Shown here piece after piece: positions 15,801 through 25,059 of a stretch of 64,000 nucleotides of DNA (position 1 is the first letter of the stretch; each line of letters begins with the position of its first letter). The translations under genes were made by a program, and so were the position numbers. This stretch comes from Methylobacillus sp. MM3 (GTDB lineage: Bacteria > Pseudomonadota > Gammaproteobacteria > Burkholderiales > Methylophilaceae): NCBI RefSeq assembly GCF_001645185.1, contig NZ_LXTQ01000050.1, positions 124,001 to 188,000 on the forward strand. The letters are read 5' to 3'. Below the pieces are notes generated by a model. It was not told the DNA's origin. It searched no databases and worked only from the letters and a program-made list of their open reading frames with translations.

Positions 15801-16142
15801 TTAGTGTTTATGGGTAGCTTTTCTTGCTTTTGCGCAATACAGGCTTGATAACGTTTTCATGACCTCGATTACTTCAAAACTCGCCAGACTGTAGTAGATA
15901 TACTTGCCTTCCCGTCGGGTTTTAACGAAGCCTTCGTCACGCAATACTCCAAGCTGTTGGGACAGGGTGGGCTGCAAAATTCCCAGCATCTCCTCGATCT
16001 CGCCAACGTTCAATTCGCCTTCGGTCAATTGGCATAAAATCAGAAAGCGATCCTCGTTTGCCAGCACCTTCAACAAGAGGCACGCTTTGCTTGCAGAAGC
16101 TCGCAGCAAAGAGAAGTTGCTTAACTCCAGGCCTTGCTCCAT
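15801..16142 (-). CDS. Second BigR/SqrR-type ArsR-family repressor
   Basis: 113 residues, a close paralogue of the protein at 13661. The same core (CLLLKVLANEDRFLILCQL, LQPTLSQQLGVLRDEGFVKTRREGKYIYY) and the same cysteine pair (KACLLL and SSLYCAK) are present. It is divergent from sqr and 64 bp upstream of the SulP gene. It therefore probably represses the SulP gene and itself, and perhaps sqr, in the absence of persulfide. Two such sensors within 2.5 kb is unusual. Confidence 0.85.
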   Translation of the reverse strand: MEQGLELSNFSLLRASASKACLLLKVLANEDRFLILCQLTEGELNVGEIEEMLGILQPTLSQQLGVLRDEGFVKTRREGKYIYYSLASFEVIEVMKTLSSLYCAKARKATHKH

Positions 16143-16257
16143 AAACTTGATCCCTTATCAAAACTTCCGATCATTATATTTTTTTACATCTTATATGTAA
16201 ATATTTATTACTTTTATATATTGTATGGCAATCATCTTCATTCCCGCATCAAACGAC

Positions 16258-16340
16258 TTGTGCCACCTTTGGCACAAACGCCATGGACGTTTAAAAATAA
16301 GTGCCATTCTCAACCGCCCGCAACCTTGTCATTAATGGTA
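16258..16340 (+). promoter_or_regulatory. Two FisR-type upstream activator palindromes before sqr
   Basis: At 16258-16277 the 20-mer TTGTGCCACCTTTGGCACAA contains TGCC-N6-GGCA. At 16327-16340 TGTCATTAATGGTA is a degenerate copy with the ATTAAT core seen upstream of mtoX. Their centres lie about 139 and 73 bp upstream of the -12 element at 16406, the usual range for enhancer-binding proteins of sigma-54 promoters. Confidence 0.6.
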
Positions 16341-16392
16341 AAAATATGGGCCAATACTCATTACTCCATAAATATCAATAAGATGCCCCTTG

Positions 16393-16408
16393 TGGCATCA
16401 CACTTGCT
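16393..16408 (+). promoter_or_regulatory. Sigma-54 (-24/-12) promoter of sqr
   Basis: TGGCATCACACTTGCT: GG and GC are separated by exactly 10 bp, as sigma-54 RNA polymerase requires. The predicted start is near 16420, about 140 bp before the sqr ATG. Matching elements precede mtoX, soxC and osmC. The -24 box also forms a GATGCC-N6-GGCATC palindrome with the six bases upstream. Confidence 0.8.
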
Positions 16409-16557
16409 ATCAATCTATATGTAAGTTCAGCGCTATATCCTTCGATTATTCCGATATATGTGACGCAGGATCATCAATCGGCTTGAATTAATGGAAAAGC
16501 AATGGCGTTTTGTTTCTCCGAAAAGTGGAAAAATTATGAGAGTGAGGGGAATAAATA

Positions 16558-17847
16558 ATGGGTCAAACAAAGACAAACCAGAATGCTTCATCAAATCAGA
16601 AGATCAGTGTTTATGACATCGCCATTATTGGAGGCGGCACAGCAGGGATCAGCGTAGCTGCCAGCATTTTGAAACGAAGGCCCGACCTGTCGGTGGCCAT
16701 TATCGAACCTGGCAGCAAGCACTTTTACCAGCCCGCCTGGACCTTGGTCGGCCGCGGGGTATTTGACGTTAATAAAACCTGCCGGCCTATGGAATCGGTC
16801 ATCCCTCCCGGCGCGACCTGGATACAGAGCACGGCTGATTTCCTTAATCCGGACATGAATCAGGTCATCATCAGCGGCGGCAGGGTGATTCAGTATGACC
16901 AGCTGATCGTTTGCCCCGGCCTGCGTTTAGCTTGGGAAAAAATAGAAGGATTGCCCGAGGCCCTGGGGAAAAATGGTGTCACATCCAACTATCGCTTTGA
17001 TCTTGCCCCCTATACCTGGGCTCTGGTATCTCAACTGAAGAACGGCAATGCCATCTACTCGCAACCTCCGATGCCAATCAAATGCGCGGGCGCACCTCAA
17101 AAGGCAATGTATCTGTCATGCGACCACTGGCTAAAGAAAGATGTATTGAAGAACATCAACGTGGAATTCCACAATGCAGGAGGCGTACTATTCGGAGTGG
17201 CGGCCTTCGTGCCTCCATTAATGAAGTATGTCGAAAAATATAATGCCAAGCTGGTGTTCAATTCCAACCTGGTCAAAGTCGATGGCGACAAAAAACTGGC
17301 GTGGTTCGATTACAAGGACTTTGACGGCAATATCATTCGCAAGGAAAAGTCCTTCGATCTTCTCCATGTCGTCCCTCCGCAGGTTCCACCGGATCTTGTC
17401 AAAAACAGCCCCTTGGCAGATGCCGCCGGATGGTGCGAAGTCGACCATGCCACACTGCGACACCCTCGCTATCTCAATGTCTTTTCCTTGGGAGATGTGT
17501 GCTCGGCCCCGAATGCCAAAACAGCCGCGGCCGCCAGAAAACAAGTGGTTATCGTTGCTGAAAACCTGATCGCTGCCAGACAGGGCCAACCACTCACACA
17601 TGCTTACGACGGTTACGGCTCTTGCCCATTGACGGTGGAAAAAGGAAAAATCATCCTGGCCGAATTTGGATACGGTGGAAAACTGCTGCCCACATTCCCA
17701 CTTAATCCCATCGTTCCCAGATACATGGCATGGTTTCTCAAGGCAACCCTACTGCCCTGGTTTTACTGGAACTGCATGCTCAAGGGGCATGAATGGCTGA
17801 CAAAGTGCACAGGATCTTCTCCTAGCCAGAAAAACCAAACACCGTAG
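16558..17847 (+). CDS. sqr: Sulfide:quinone oxidoreductase
   Basis: 429 residues. The N-terminal FAD motif is DIAIIGGGTAGISVAASIL. The family hallmarks FYQPAWTLVGRGV and IKCAGAPQKAMYLSCDHWLKK, and the Cys in LGDVCSAPNAKTAAAARKQ, identify an SQR of the type close to the mitochondrial enzyme. It oxidises sulfide to a persulfide or sulfane sulfur at the inner membrane and reduces quinone; two amphipathic C-terminal stretches (KATLLPWFYWNCMLKG) would anchor it. A sigma-54 promoter and FisR-type sites lie upstream, and a strong terminator lies downstream, so it is monocistronic. Its product feeds the persulfide dioxygenase at 12703. Confidence 0.92.
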   Translation: MGQTKTNQNASSNQKISVYDIAIIGGGTAGISVAASILKRRPDLSVAIIEPGSKHFYQPAWTLVGRGVFDVNKTCRPMESVIPPGATWIQSTADFLNPDMNQVIISGGRVIQYDQLIVCPGLRLAWEKIEGLPEALGKNGVTSNYRFDLAPYTWALVSQLKNGNAIYSQPPMPIKCAGAPQKAMYLSCDHWLKKDVLKNINVEFHNAGGVLFGVAAFVPPLMKYVEKYNAKLVFNSNLVKVDGDKKLAWFDYKDFDGNIIRKEKSFDLLHVVPPQVPPDLVKNSPLADAAGWCEVDHATLRHPRYLNVFSLGDVCSAPNAKTAAAARKQVVIVAENLIAARQGQPLTHAYDGYGSCPLTVEKGKIILAEFGYGGKLLPTFPLNPIVPRYMAWFLKATLLPWFYWNCMLKGHEWLTKCTGSSPSQKNQTP

Positions 17848-17863
17848 CAAAAGCATCCCCACT

Positions 17864-17891
17864 GGGTAAGGCATGATGCCTTACCCTTTTT
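17864..17891 (+). terminator. Terminator of sqr
   Basis: GGGTAAGGCA pairs with TGCCTTACCC across a TGA-side loop of two to three bases, followed by TTTTT. It begins 17 bp after the sqr stop. Confidence 0.85.
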
Positions 17892-18165
17892 CATTCTTCC
17901 GAACATTTGCTAGCCCTCAAGTCCTGACAATGGATTGCAGAGCGTTGTGTACTACTTAGCCAAAGAGCCATAATTGCGCGCGATCTGCAGAACAGTCCTG
18001 TCGCCGGATTGCCCAGGTGAGCGTGCAGTCAGCCACGCCGGTACACCATACGTCTGTTCCCGCAATAGCCACCAGCCATAGAGCGTTCTTCATGCAATGC
18101 GGTATTTCATAGTCCGGGATCAACATGATTGTAGACAGAGACCTGTCTGGGTTACTCGATGCGCA
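17892..18165. other. Intergenic region between sqr and mauG
   Basis: About 275 bp between convergent operons. I see no coding potential with a ribosome site, and no promoter or repeat other than the flanking hairpins. Confidence 0.4.
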
Positions 18166-18200
18166 AACACACAGGGCAGTTCAAAACTGCCCTGTGTGTT
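18166..18200 (-). terminator. Long hairpin after mtoX-SCO-mauG operon
   Basis: A perfect 16-bp stem (AACACACAGGGCAGTT with its complement) has a 3-nt loop and lies 64 bp beyond the mauG stop. Only a short T-run follows on the minus strand. It is either a modest terminator or a 3'-end stabilising hairpin. Confidence 0.6.
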
Positions 18201-18264
18201 CTTTCTCCGCAATGTCAGCCGAGCATGCTCGCTGGCTTGAATAGATGGGCCTAACCAAAGGCGA

Positions 18265-19467
18265 TCAGGGCACCGGAGCCTCGAAATAGGCCTCGCGCGC
18301 TTCTTTCTCAAGCCGCTTTACATTGGAACCGGTCAGCGCGTTCATGAACGCGACCAAATCGGCTTTTTCTTCTTGAGTGAGTCCAAGAGGCACCATGCGC
18401 TGATCTTTGTAGGGGTTATCCTCGCCCCCCACATTATAGAAATCCACAACGCTTTCCAATGTACGCAGAGAGCCGTCGTGCATATAGGGAGCAGTCAGCT
18501 CTATATTTCTTAAACTTGGTGTTTTGTATAACCAGCTATCGTCCGGATTACTGGTGACTTCAAAGCGCCCGACATCATTTTTTGGAGTCTCGCTTGCTTT
18601 GTCGAAGTGATCATTGGCCACTTCCACGGTAATACCCGGAGCCAGTGAAACAGGGAAGGTGTGCTTTGAGGCTTCTTTTTTAACCAGGTTGCTCAATACC
18701 TTGTTATTGCGGCTCCAGCCAGCACCGGTATTGTGGAATGACTGATCGGTAAAAAGTGCCGAATCCTTATTTATCGTATGGCAGCTTATACAGTTCGCCT
18801 TCCCGGAAAACAGCCGGAACCCATTGATTTCCCTTTCATTGAGCGCCTTCTCGTTTTTGCCGAAATACCACTGATCAAATCTGGAATTCCCGGACACCAT
18901 TGTTCGTTCATACGATGCAATAGCCAGATTCACTCGTTCCAAATTGGCCTTCTGGCCATCGAATGCTTGTTCGAACAAACCCTGATAGTCAGGAAATGAA
19001 TTAATTTTTTCAATGACAAATCCGATAGAAGGATTTCCCATTTCATTTTCTGCGAGTAATGGACCAATAATCTGGTTTTCCAGCGAGAACTCGCGGCCAT
19101 CATGAAACAGGTGCTTGTAATAGCCCACGTTAAAGATCGTGGGAGCGTTCCGCTTATGCGTCCGCCCTTCCAGGCCAACTGCAGTGGCGATTTCATTCAC
19201 GACGAACCCTTGCTCCGGTACATGACACATTGCACAGGAAATTGTGTTGTTCTGCGAAAGTCTACGATCCATGAATAACTTCCTGCCGAGGGCAACCTTC
19301 TCGGCAGTCAGAGGGTTATCCTCCGGTATCGTCATTGCGGGCAGACCAAGAGCATCTTCTTTTGAGTAAGGCTCGTAAGTATTCCCGGATTTATTGAGCA
19401 ACGCGACAGCCATATAAAGAACTGCGACGATCATGAAAAGAATGAAGAGATAAAAGATGACTCGCAT
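18265..19467 (-). CDS. mauG: MauG/cytochrome c peroxidase-family di-haem protein
   Basis: 400 residues. An N-terminal hydrophobic anchor spans residues 3-26. Two c-haem motifs, CAMCH (about residue 80) and CISCH (about residue 230), lie in the order of bacterial di-haem peroxidases, and the C-terminal half has the usual TPSLRNIELTAPYMHDG. It closes the mtoX-SCO-mauG operon. In characterised methanethiol oxidase operons a MauG-like gene is linked to mtoX. It may mature MtoX by oxidising a protein residue, or remove the H2O2 that MtoX makes. Which of the two is not shown by the sequence. Confidence 0.85.
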   Translation of the reverse strand: MRVIFYLFILFMIVAVLYMAVALLNKSGNTYEPYSKEDALGLPAMTIPEDNPLTAEKVALGRKLFMDRRLSQNNTISCAMCHVPEQGFVVNEIATAVGLEGRTHKRNAPTIFNVGYYKHLFHDGREFSLENQIIGPLLAENEMGNPSIGFVIEKINSFPDYQGLFEQAFDGQKANLERVNLAIASYERTMVSGNSRFDQWYFGKNEKALNEREINGFRLFSGKANCISCHTINKDSALFTDQSFHNTGAGWSRNNKVLSNLVKKEASKHTFPVSLAPGITVEVANDHFDKASETPKNDVGRFEVTSNPDDSWLYKTPSLRNIELTAPYMHDGSLRTLESVVDFYNVGGEDNPYKDQRMVPLGLTQEEKADLVAFMNALTGSNVKRLEKEAREAYFEAPVP

Positions 19468-19477
19468 TGCAACCCCG

Positions 19478-20230
19478 CTAATTCAATATATCTTTTTGTT
19501 CAAGAAGCAATGTCTTGATGTCGTTCAACAATATCTCGGCATCGAGATAGGATGTTGAGTAGATCTCGCGTACAGAGCCCTTTTCATCGATCAAAAAAAC
19601 CTTGAGCACATGTTGATAAGTCAATGTCTGATCGCCTGTTTTAGGGTCCAGTTCAATGTCCACATTCTGGCCAAAAGCATCAATCAAAGGCAGCAGATGG
19701 TTTACCGAAGGAGTGGTAACAAAATTCCATTCCACCCTGTTTTCCGGCTGACTTGTGCCTTTCATCTGTTTCTCGAGCCCAGCCATCATCACTGGAGTAT
19801 CCCGCTCGGGGTCGAAGCTGATATTTACCAGCCTGACGGCCTGTGACATTTTGTGTTTTTCCAATTTATCTTTCACTGAGTGAAATACGCCGATGGCATA
19901 AGGACATCCATTCACATCAGAGCATCTTTGGTAGAAAAACGTCAGCAAAGTCAATTTGCCTTGCGTGTAGTTGCTTAATGGCTGTACTTCCCCTTTGCTA
20001 TCCAGGACTTGATAAGCCGGCACCTGGAATATTCTCTCGAGCTTGTAGGTACCTGGCTTGGGCAAGCTTGATCCAGGTTTGGCATTTGTTGTTTCATGAA
20101 AGAAAGACTCTGTCTGGCCGTTAGGAGAAAAAATTTCCCCACACCCTGCTAGGAACCAGACAGAGGAGAATGTCGCTAATCCGAGCAGTGATACTGCAAG
20201 GATAAAAACAAATCGTGACGGCAACCACAT
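19478..20230 (-). CDS. SCO1/SenC-family copper chaperone with unusual CxxxxxC spacing
   Basis: 250 residues. A hydrophobic N-terminus ends in a possible lipobox (FLAGC, Cys30). The thioredoxin-like core has the copper-site segment FFYQRCSDVNGCPYAIGVF. Here the two cysteines (103 and 109) are separated by five residues instead of the usual three of CxxxCP. The copper-binding His is retained in LTYQHVLKVFLID. It lies between mtoX and mauG and would deliver copper to the copper enzyme MtoX in the periplasm. The altered cysteine spacing may reflect that specialised client. Confidence 0.85.
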   Translation of the reverse strand: MWLPSRFVFILAVSLLGLATFSSVWFLAGCGEIFSPNGQTESFFHETTNAKPGSSLPKPGTYKLERIFQVPAYQVLDSKGEVQPLSNYTQGKLTLLTFFYQRCSDVNGCPYAIGVFHSVKDKLEKHKMSQAVRLVNISFDPERDTPVMMAGLEKQMKGTSQPENRVEWNFVTTPSVNHLLPLIDAFGQNVDIELDPKTGDQTLTYQHVLKVFLIDEKGSVREIYSTSYLDAEILLNDIKTLLLEQKDILN

Positions 20231-20298
20231 ACTTCTTCTTAACCTTCTGCTGAACTCGCGACTGGAGATGATCTATAAACTATGGAGTGTCAATAACT

Positions 20299-21642
20299 CT
20301 AATTGCTTGCAAACTTGGTTTTTGACTCCACAGTCGCTTGCAGCGGTTGTAGCGTTTTCAGGTCGCGGACCTGGAATTTCATATGGTGAGCCCGACCCAG
20401 CTTTTCCTTATAGAAGTCGATCTCGAAGCCAGGCTTCAATTCCTTGCCGTCCCAGTGATACATCTTCAGGAACTGCTCGTCCGCCTTGCCTTTCATATCC
20501 CAGTTACCCAGCAGGGACGTCGTGTAATAAACACGCGTTCCGTCAAAGCTGGGGGAGACCATGTTCACCTGGGAACCGATCTTCTTGGTGTAGGTTTCTT
20601 TCGGATTCAACGGGTCGGTCATGTCCCAGAATCGGGTAGTCCCATCCATGAAAGTATTCACCCACATGCCCTTGCCGTCAGGAATCAGCGCAATATCCAC
20701 AGGCAACGGAATCTTGGCCGGATCGCCGATAGTTCCAACCTTGTGTTGCTGCCACTCGCCCTTGTCATCCTGCTTGTAAACAAAGATGTTGGAAGTGAGC
20801 GCGGTGGTCGTCACGGCCCAGTTATCGCCAGGCTTGAAGGACCAGCGGGCTTCAAGTGCCGCGCCGGGCGTGTTGAATATCTTGAGGGGCTTCATGGACT
20901 TGTAGTCCCACATCACCGTGGTGTTACCAAACTGCTTCATGGCCTCCGGATCTTTCACCAACTTGCCGAGATCGGCCATGTAGTTGTTCCACCCGGTAAA
21001 TGCTGTCGTCAGCATCGCATTCTTGTTCGGGTTGATTGCCACATCGTAGCCGAAACCATCACCACCATTGGTCGTCGGCATCGGATAGGTCGCAACATGT
21101 TCGCCAGCGTTGGTATATACCGCCAGACCCGTCTGACCACCGTGATCCTTTGCGTTGGACAGGGCTGCAACTACCATACGGCCCGGAGTCGCATAGAACG
21201 TATGCGGACCTACGAGACCGGTCTTGGGTACAAAGTTGTTAATGGTTTTGACAAGCTTGGGCTTGGCAGGATTTGTTGCCACATCAAAGATAAAAATCTT
21301 GTTGCTATCCAGCGCACCCGCCCACATGAACTTGCGGTCATCCGTGAAGCCCATATGGTGAGCTTCACCACGGCCGCCTACGGAGGTTTTGGCGATGACT
21401 TTACCGTAAGCCTTGGACTTGGGATTAACATCCACGGTTACAAGCTTGTCGGATTCGTCACCAATACCCTTGACGCCCAGCGTCCAAACATAGACAAAGT
21501 CTTCCTGCCCTTTGACCAAAGGCGTGAAGGGTGAGCAACTCGATTCGTCTGCATTGGCAAGCGGCAGCGTCATCATGCCCATCCCCAGAAGGGCGACTTG
21601 AGAGATCTTACGAATTGCCACTACGCTTTCTTTTAGTTTCAC
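20299..21642 (-). CDS. mtoX: Methanethiol oxidase (SBP56 / selenium-binding protein family)
   Basis: 447 residues with a Sec signal peptide (residues 1-31, ending LANADES), so periplasmic. The start is GTG with AAGGAG 10 nt upstream. The SBP56 seven-bladed propeller is recognised by SVGGRGEAHHMGFTDDRKF, LVGPHTFYATPGRMVVAALSN and the late LGRAHHMKFQV. These histidine pairs are candidate copper ligands. Bacterial members oxidise methanethiol with O2 to formaldehyde, H2S and H2O2. The companions SCO and mauG, and the setting beside sqr and sox, support that activity over the cytosolic vertebrate-type function. A sigma-54 promoter and FisR-type sites lie upstream. Confidence 0.9.
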   Translation of the reverse strand: MKLKESVVAIRKISQVALLGMGMMTLPLANADESSCSPFTPLVKGQEDFVYVWTLGVKGIGDESDKLVTVDVNPKSKAYGKVIAKTSVGGRGEAHHMGFTDDRKFMWAGALDSNKIFIFDVATNPAKPKLVKTINNFVPKTGLVGPHTFYATPGRMVVAALSNAKDHGGQTGLAVYTNAGEHVATYPMPTTNGGDGFGYDVAINPNKNAMLTTAFTGWNNYMADLGKLVKDPEAMKQFGNTTVMWDYKSMKPLKIFNTPGAALEARWSFKPGDNWAVTTTALTSNIFVYKQDDKGEWQQHKVGTIGDPAKIPLPVDIALIPDGKGMWVNTFMDGTTRFWDMTDPLNPKETYTKKIGSQVNMVSPSFDGTRVYYTTSLLGNWDMKGKADEQFLKMYHWDGKELKPGFEIDFYKEKLGRAHHMKFQVRDLKTLQPLQATVESKTKFASN

Positions 21643-21754
21643 TTTAATTTCTCCTTACCTTGTTTTAGTCAATCAAAATAAGCCCGAGCTTATTGGACCC
21701 GACTCCCAAAACTCTTTATTTTGTTCATTGGGACTTCCCCGGCAAACTTATATA

Positions 21755-21770
21755 AGCAACGCGCATGCCA
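21755..21770 (-). promoter_or_regulatory. Sigma-54 promoter of mtoX operon
   Basis: Reads TGGCATGCGCGTTGCT on the minus strand, with GG and GC exactly 10 bp apart. The predicted start is about 100 bp before the mtoX GTG. It is nearly identical to the elements before sqr, soxC and osmC. Confidence 0.82.
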
Positions 21771-21824
21771 ATAAATTAAGTTATTGTTTTAATTGCATTT
21801 AAACTAATATCTGTATCGGTAAAA

Positions 21825-21880
21825 TGCCATTAATGGCACAACCCACCAAGGCTGGCTGTTTTCACATGTAATTAATGGCA
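21825..21880 (-). promoter_or_regulatory. Two FisR-type activator sites upstream of mtoX
   Basis: TGCCATTAATGGCA at 21825-21838 is a perfect palindrome. TGTAATTAATGGCA at 21867-21880 is a second copy with two changes. Their centres are 42 bp apart (four helical turns) and 75 and 117 bp upstream of the -12 element. They lie in the short gap after the lpd gene, where nothing else explains them. Confidence 0.65.
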
Positions 21881-21901
21881 TTGCTTTCGAATCAAGATCG
21901 G

Positions 21902-23350
21902 CTATGGCCTTTTCCGAATATACAAATCTGTAATCGTCTCTTCCTTGATTTCGGCAGCAAAACATACCGTTTCAGACAGGGTAGGGTGTGCATGAATAGT
22001 GATACCCAGGCTTCTCGCATCTGCACCCATTTCGATGGCAAGTGCCGTCTCTGCCAGAATTTCCCCTGCGTTTGTTCCCACAATACCCGCCCCAATCAAT
22101 CGATCGGTCTCGCTATCAAAAATTAATTTTGTCAGCCCTTCAGTACGGGCAATACTGATTGCCCTGCCACTTGCCGCCCACGGAAAAGTGGCTTTTTCTA
22201 TAGCGATCCCCTTGGCTCTGGCCTCAGTTTCAGTCACGCCGACCCAAGCCACTTCGGGGTCGGTGTAGGCTACTGCAGGAATGACTGAAGCCTGAAACTC
22301 GACCTCTTTGCCGGCAATGACTTCCGCAGCCACTTTGCCTTCATGCGTCGCTTTGTGCGCCAGCATGGGCTGCCCGACAATGTCACCGATTGCAAAAATG
22401 TGGGGAACATTGGTACGTAGCTGTTTATCGACGGGAATGAATCCCCGCTCATCCACGAACACCCCCGCATTTTCCGCGCCGATGAATTTACCATTGGGCC
22501 TTCTGCCTACGGCGATCAGCACCTTGTCATATAACTGTTTATCGATCACATTGTCTTTTTCGAACGTCACATGTATCCCGTCATACCGCGGTTCGATGGT
22601 GCTGACTTTTGTATCTAGGTGGATCTTCTCAAATCTTTTTTCCATCCGCTTTTGAAGAGGGCGCACCAGATCGCGGTCACACCCCTGCATCAGGCCATCG
22701 CTCAACTCAACCACACTTACCCTGGATCCAAATGCATCGTAGACCGTCCCCAACTCCAGGCCGATAATTCCCCCACCGACGACGAGCATGCGTTTCGGTA
22801 TATCTTCCAGTAGCAATGCACCCGTGGAATCCATGATCCTCGAGTCGTCCGGCAGTCCAGGGAAACGGATAGGCTGCGATCCAGCCGCAATAATGGCGCT
22901 TTCGAAAGCAACCATGGTGACGTCGCCATTTTGCGCGCACACTTCCAGCTCATGGGGTGAAACGAACTTGCCGACGCCGGATAATGTTGTGATCTGGCGC
23001 TGCTTTGCCATATGACTCAACCCATTGGTTAACTGCCCGATAACTCCATGATCCTTCCATTCGCGAAGCTCCTGAAGATTTATTTCGGGCTTAACGTAAC
23101 GGATGCCATGGGAGAACATCTGTTCAGCTTCAGTGATCACCTTTGCCGCATGCAACAGAGCCTTCGATGGGATGCATCCCATATTCAGGCAAACGCCTCC
23201 CAAGGCCGGCCCACGTTCGACAAGAAGTACTTTCTTGCCCAAATCGGCTGCCCGGAAAGCTGCGGTATATCCCCCTGGTCCAGCGCCAAGTACCAGTACT
23301 TCAGTATCCAGATAAGTGACTGCAGGAGTACTGCTATCGTAGGAATCCAT
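21902..23350 (-). CDS. lpd: Dihydrolipoyl dehydrogenase-like flavoprotein
   Basis: 482 residues. FAD motif VLVLGAGPGGYTAAFRAADLG, redox-active disulfide GGVCLNMGCIPSKALLH, NAD motif MLVVGGGIIGLELGTVYD, and the C-terminal catalytic segment AIEMGADARSLGITIHAHPTLSET with the active-site His. It reoxidises dihydrolipoyl groups with NAD. No E1/E2 dehydrogenase genes accompany it. Instead the same leftward operon encodes a lipoyl carrier (25060) and the two lipoylation enzymes, so it probably serves that carrier. Confidence 0.9.
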   Translation of the reverse strand: MDSYDSSTPAVTYLDTEVLVLGAGPGGYTAAFRAADLGKKVLLVERGPALGGVCLNMGCIPSKALLHAAKVITEAEQMFSHGIRYVKPEINLQELREWKDHGVIGQLTNGLSHMAKQRQITTLSGVGKFVSPHELEVCAQNGDVTMVAFESAIIAAGSQPIRFPGLPDDSRIMDSTGALLLEDIPKRMLVVGGGIIGLELGTVYDAFGSRVSVVELSDGLMQGCDRDLVRPLQKRMEKRFEKIHLDTKVSTIEPRYDGIHVTFEKDNVIDKQLYDKVLIAVGRRPNGKFIGAENAGVFVDERGFIPVDKQLRTNVPHIFAIGDIVGQPMLAHKATHEGKVAAEVIAGKEVEFQASVIPAVAYTDPEVAWVGVTETEARAKGIAIEKATFPWAASGRAISIARTEGLTKLIFDSETDRLIGAGIVGTNAGEILAETALAIEMGADARSLGITIHAHPTLSETVCFAAEIKEETITDLYIRKRP

Positions 23351-23454
23351 TTGATTTATCCTTTGATTCTCAAAACTTTTATTAAAAATCTGATTCAGAA
23401 AACGATTTGCTGCTCAGTCGCAACGGTCAACCATCAAAACGGTTAAATGAAAAA

Positions 23455-24390
23455 TCACAGCACTTTCCGGGCTTGCTGATCCGCATGATAGGAAGAGCGC
23501 ACCATCGGGCCGCACGTTGCCTGACTGAAACCGAGCTCATATGCAAGCCCTTCAAATAACCTGAATTGTTCCGGCTCTACGTATCTCGCTACAGGCAGAT
23601 GATGTTCTGTAGGCTGTAAATACTGGCCTAAAGTCAGCATTTCCACTCCGGCCGTACGCATGTCACGCATGACTTGAATGATTTCCTCATTGGTCTCGCC
23701 CACCCCCAACATCAACCCCGATTTCGTAGGAATGCCGGGATTCCTCGATTTGAATTCTTTCAACAAGCTGAGCGAATGAAGGTAATCGGCCCCGGGACGT
23801 ACTTGTTTATAGAGTCGCGGCACGGTTTCCAGGTTGTGGTTGAATACATCCGGCCGTTCGCACGCCAGGGCTGCAAGCGCTTTTTCAAGGCGGCCACGAA
23901 AATCGGGAACCAGGATTTCGATCAATGTGCCGGGGGAAGTCATACGTATTGCCTGGATGCATTTTGCAAAATGCTCCGCGCCGCCATCACGCATATCGTC
24001 ACGATCAACGCTGGTAATGACGACATAGTTAAGCTGCATGAGGCCAATCGTTCGCGCGAGATTCTCGGGCTCGTCATTGTCAGGAGGCAACGGCCGGCCA
24101 TGCCCGACATCGCAGAACGGGCAACGACGCGTGCATATATCTCCCAGAATCATGAAGGTTGCCGTCCCGCTGCTGAAACACTCGCCAATATTTGGGCAGG
24201 AAGCCTCCTCGCATACGGTATGTAAATTATTTTCTCGAAGAATATTTTTTATTTCCCGAAACCTTGATCCGATCGGGGGCTTCATGCGTATCCACTCAGG
24301 CTTATTCAAGGCAATGGCAGGCACGACTTTGATGGGGATACGGGCGGTTTTTGCAGCCCCTTTTTCTTTAATTCCTATAACGGAAGTCAT
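23455..24390 (-). CDS. lipA: Lipoyl synthase
   Basis: 311 residues. The auxiliary-cluster motif is [12 protein letters not shown] and the radical-SAM motif is [13 protein letters not shown]; the C-terminal RSSYHAD that completes the auxiliary cluster is present. It inserts two sulfurs into a protein-bound octanoyl group to make lipoyl. It overlaps lipB by four bases and lies in the operon with a lipoyl carrier and lpd. The 104 bp to lpd contain no terminator. Confidence 0.95.
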   Translation of the reverse strand: MTSVIGIKEKGAAKTARIPIKVVPAIALNKPEWIRMKPPIGSRFREIKNILRENNLHTVCEEASCPNIGECFSSGTATFMILGDICTRRCPFCDVGHGRPLPPDNDEPENLARTIGLMQLNYVVITSVDRDDMRDGGAEHFAKCIQAIRMTSPGTLIEILVPDFRGRLEKALAALACERPDVFNHNLETVPRLYKQVRPGADYLHSLSLLKEFKSRNPGIPTKSGLMLGVGETNEEIIQVMRDMRTAGVEMLTLGQYLQPTEHHLPVARYVEPEQFRLFEGLAYELGFSQATCGPMVRSSYHADQQARKVL

Positions 24391-25034
24391 AGAAAACCTT
24401 TCAATTGAGCGAAGCTAATCTGTCGCTCACATAAATGGGCTAACTGAGTCGTAACTTCGTCAGTGGCTGCTGATACACCCAGATTGCGAAGCTGGGTCAC
24501 CTCAAGGCCTTTAAAGCCGCAAGGATCGATGGAGGAAAACGGAGACAGATCCATGTCGACGTTCAGACTGAACCCGTGATAGCTGCATCCCCTTTTGACA
24601 CGGAGACCTAATGAAGCAATTTTTCGCTTACCGACGTACACCCCGGGGGCATCCTCGATCAACTCAGCTTCCACTTGATAGATTCTCAGGGCTTCAACCA
24701 CAATATTTTCGATGCATTGAACCAGCGGCTTCACCGCCAGATTCAGCCGGTTCAGATCAAGCAGAAGATAAACAACTACCTGACCTGGCCCGTGATAAGT
24801 GATCTTTCCGCCCCGATCCGTCTCAACCAGAGGAATATCGGAGCGTAGCGGCAAACTGACTCCCCGCCTGTTCAACCCCAGGGTATAAACAGGCGGGTGC
24901 TCAGTGAGCCATATTTCGTCAGATGTATCTGTATCGCGTGAGGAGGTAAATTCCTGCATCGCTTGCCAGGTACTGAGATAGTCAGTTACCCCAAGATTCC
25001 GCAGGACAGGGCGTGATATAGAATTTTTAAGCAT
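24387..25034 (-). CDS. lipB: Octanoyltransferase
   Basis: 215 residues. The conserved segments [21 protein letters not shown], the [19 protein letters not shown] lysine region and the catalytic Cys in [16 protein letters not shown] identify LipB. It transfers octanoate from acyl carrier protein to a lipoyl-domain lysine. The gene ends inside lipA and starts 25 bp after the carrier gene. Dedicated lipB and lipA copies beside a GcvH-like gene suggest the operon makes its own lipoylated carrier. Confidence 0.93.
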   Translation of the reverse strand: MLKNSISRPVLRNLGVTDYLSTWQAMQEFTSSRDTDTSDEIWLTEHPPVYTLGLNRRGVSLPLRSDIPLVETDRGGKITYHGPGQVVVYLLLDLNRLNLAVKPLVQCIENIVVEALRIYQVEAELIEDAPGVYVGKRKIASLGLRVKRGCSYHGFSLNVDMDLSPFSSIDPCGFKGLEVTQLRNLGVSAATDEVTTQLAHLCERQISFAQLKGFL

Positions 25035-25059
25035 TTTGAAAATGCATGGCTATTGCTTG

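Noticed and set aside
16382-16399. GATGCC-N6-GGCATC palindrome as a third FisR site at sqr
   Set aside because: Its right half is the -24 box of the sigma-54 promoter, so the symmetry may be accidental.
20383-21534. 383-codon + strand frame opposite mtoX
   Set aside because: mtoX is clearly coded on the minus strand with signal peptide and ribosome site.
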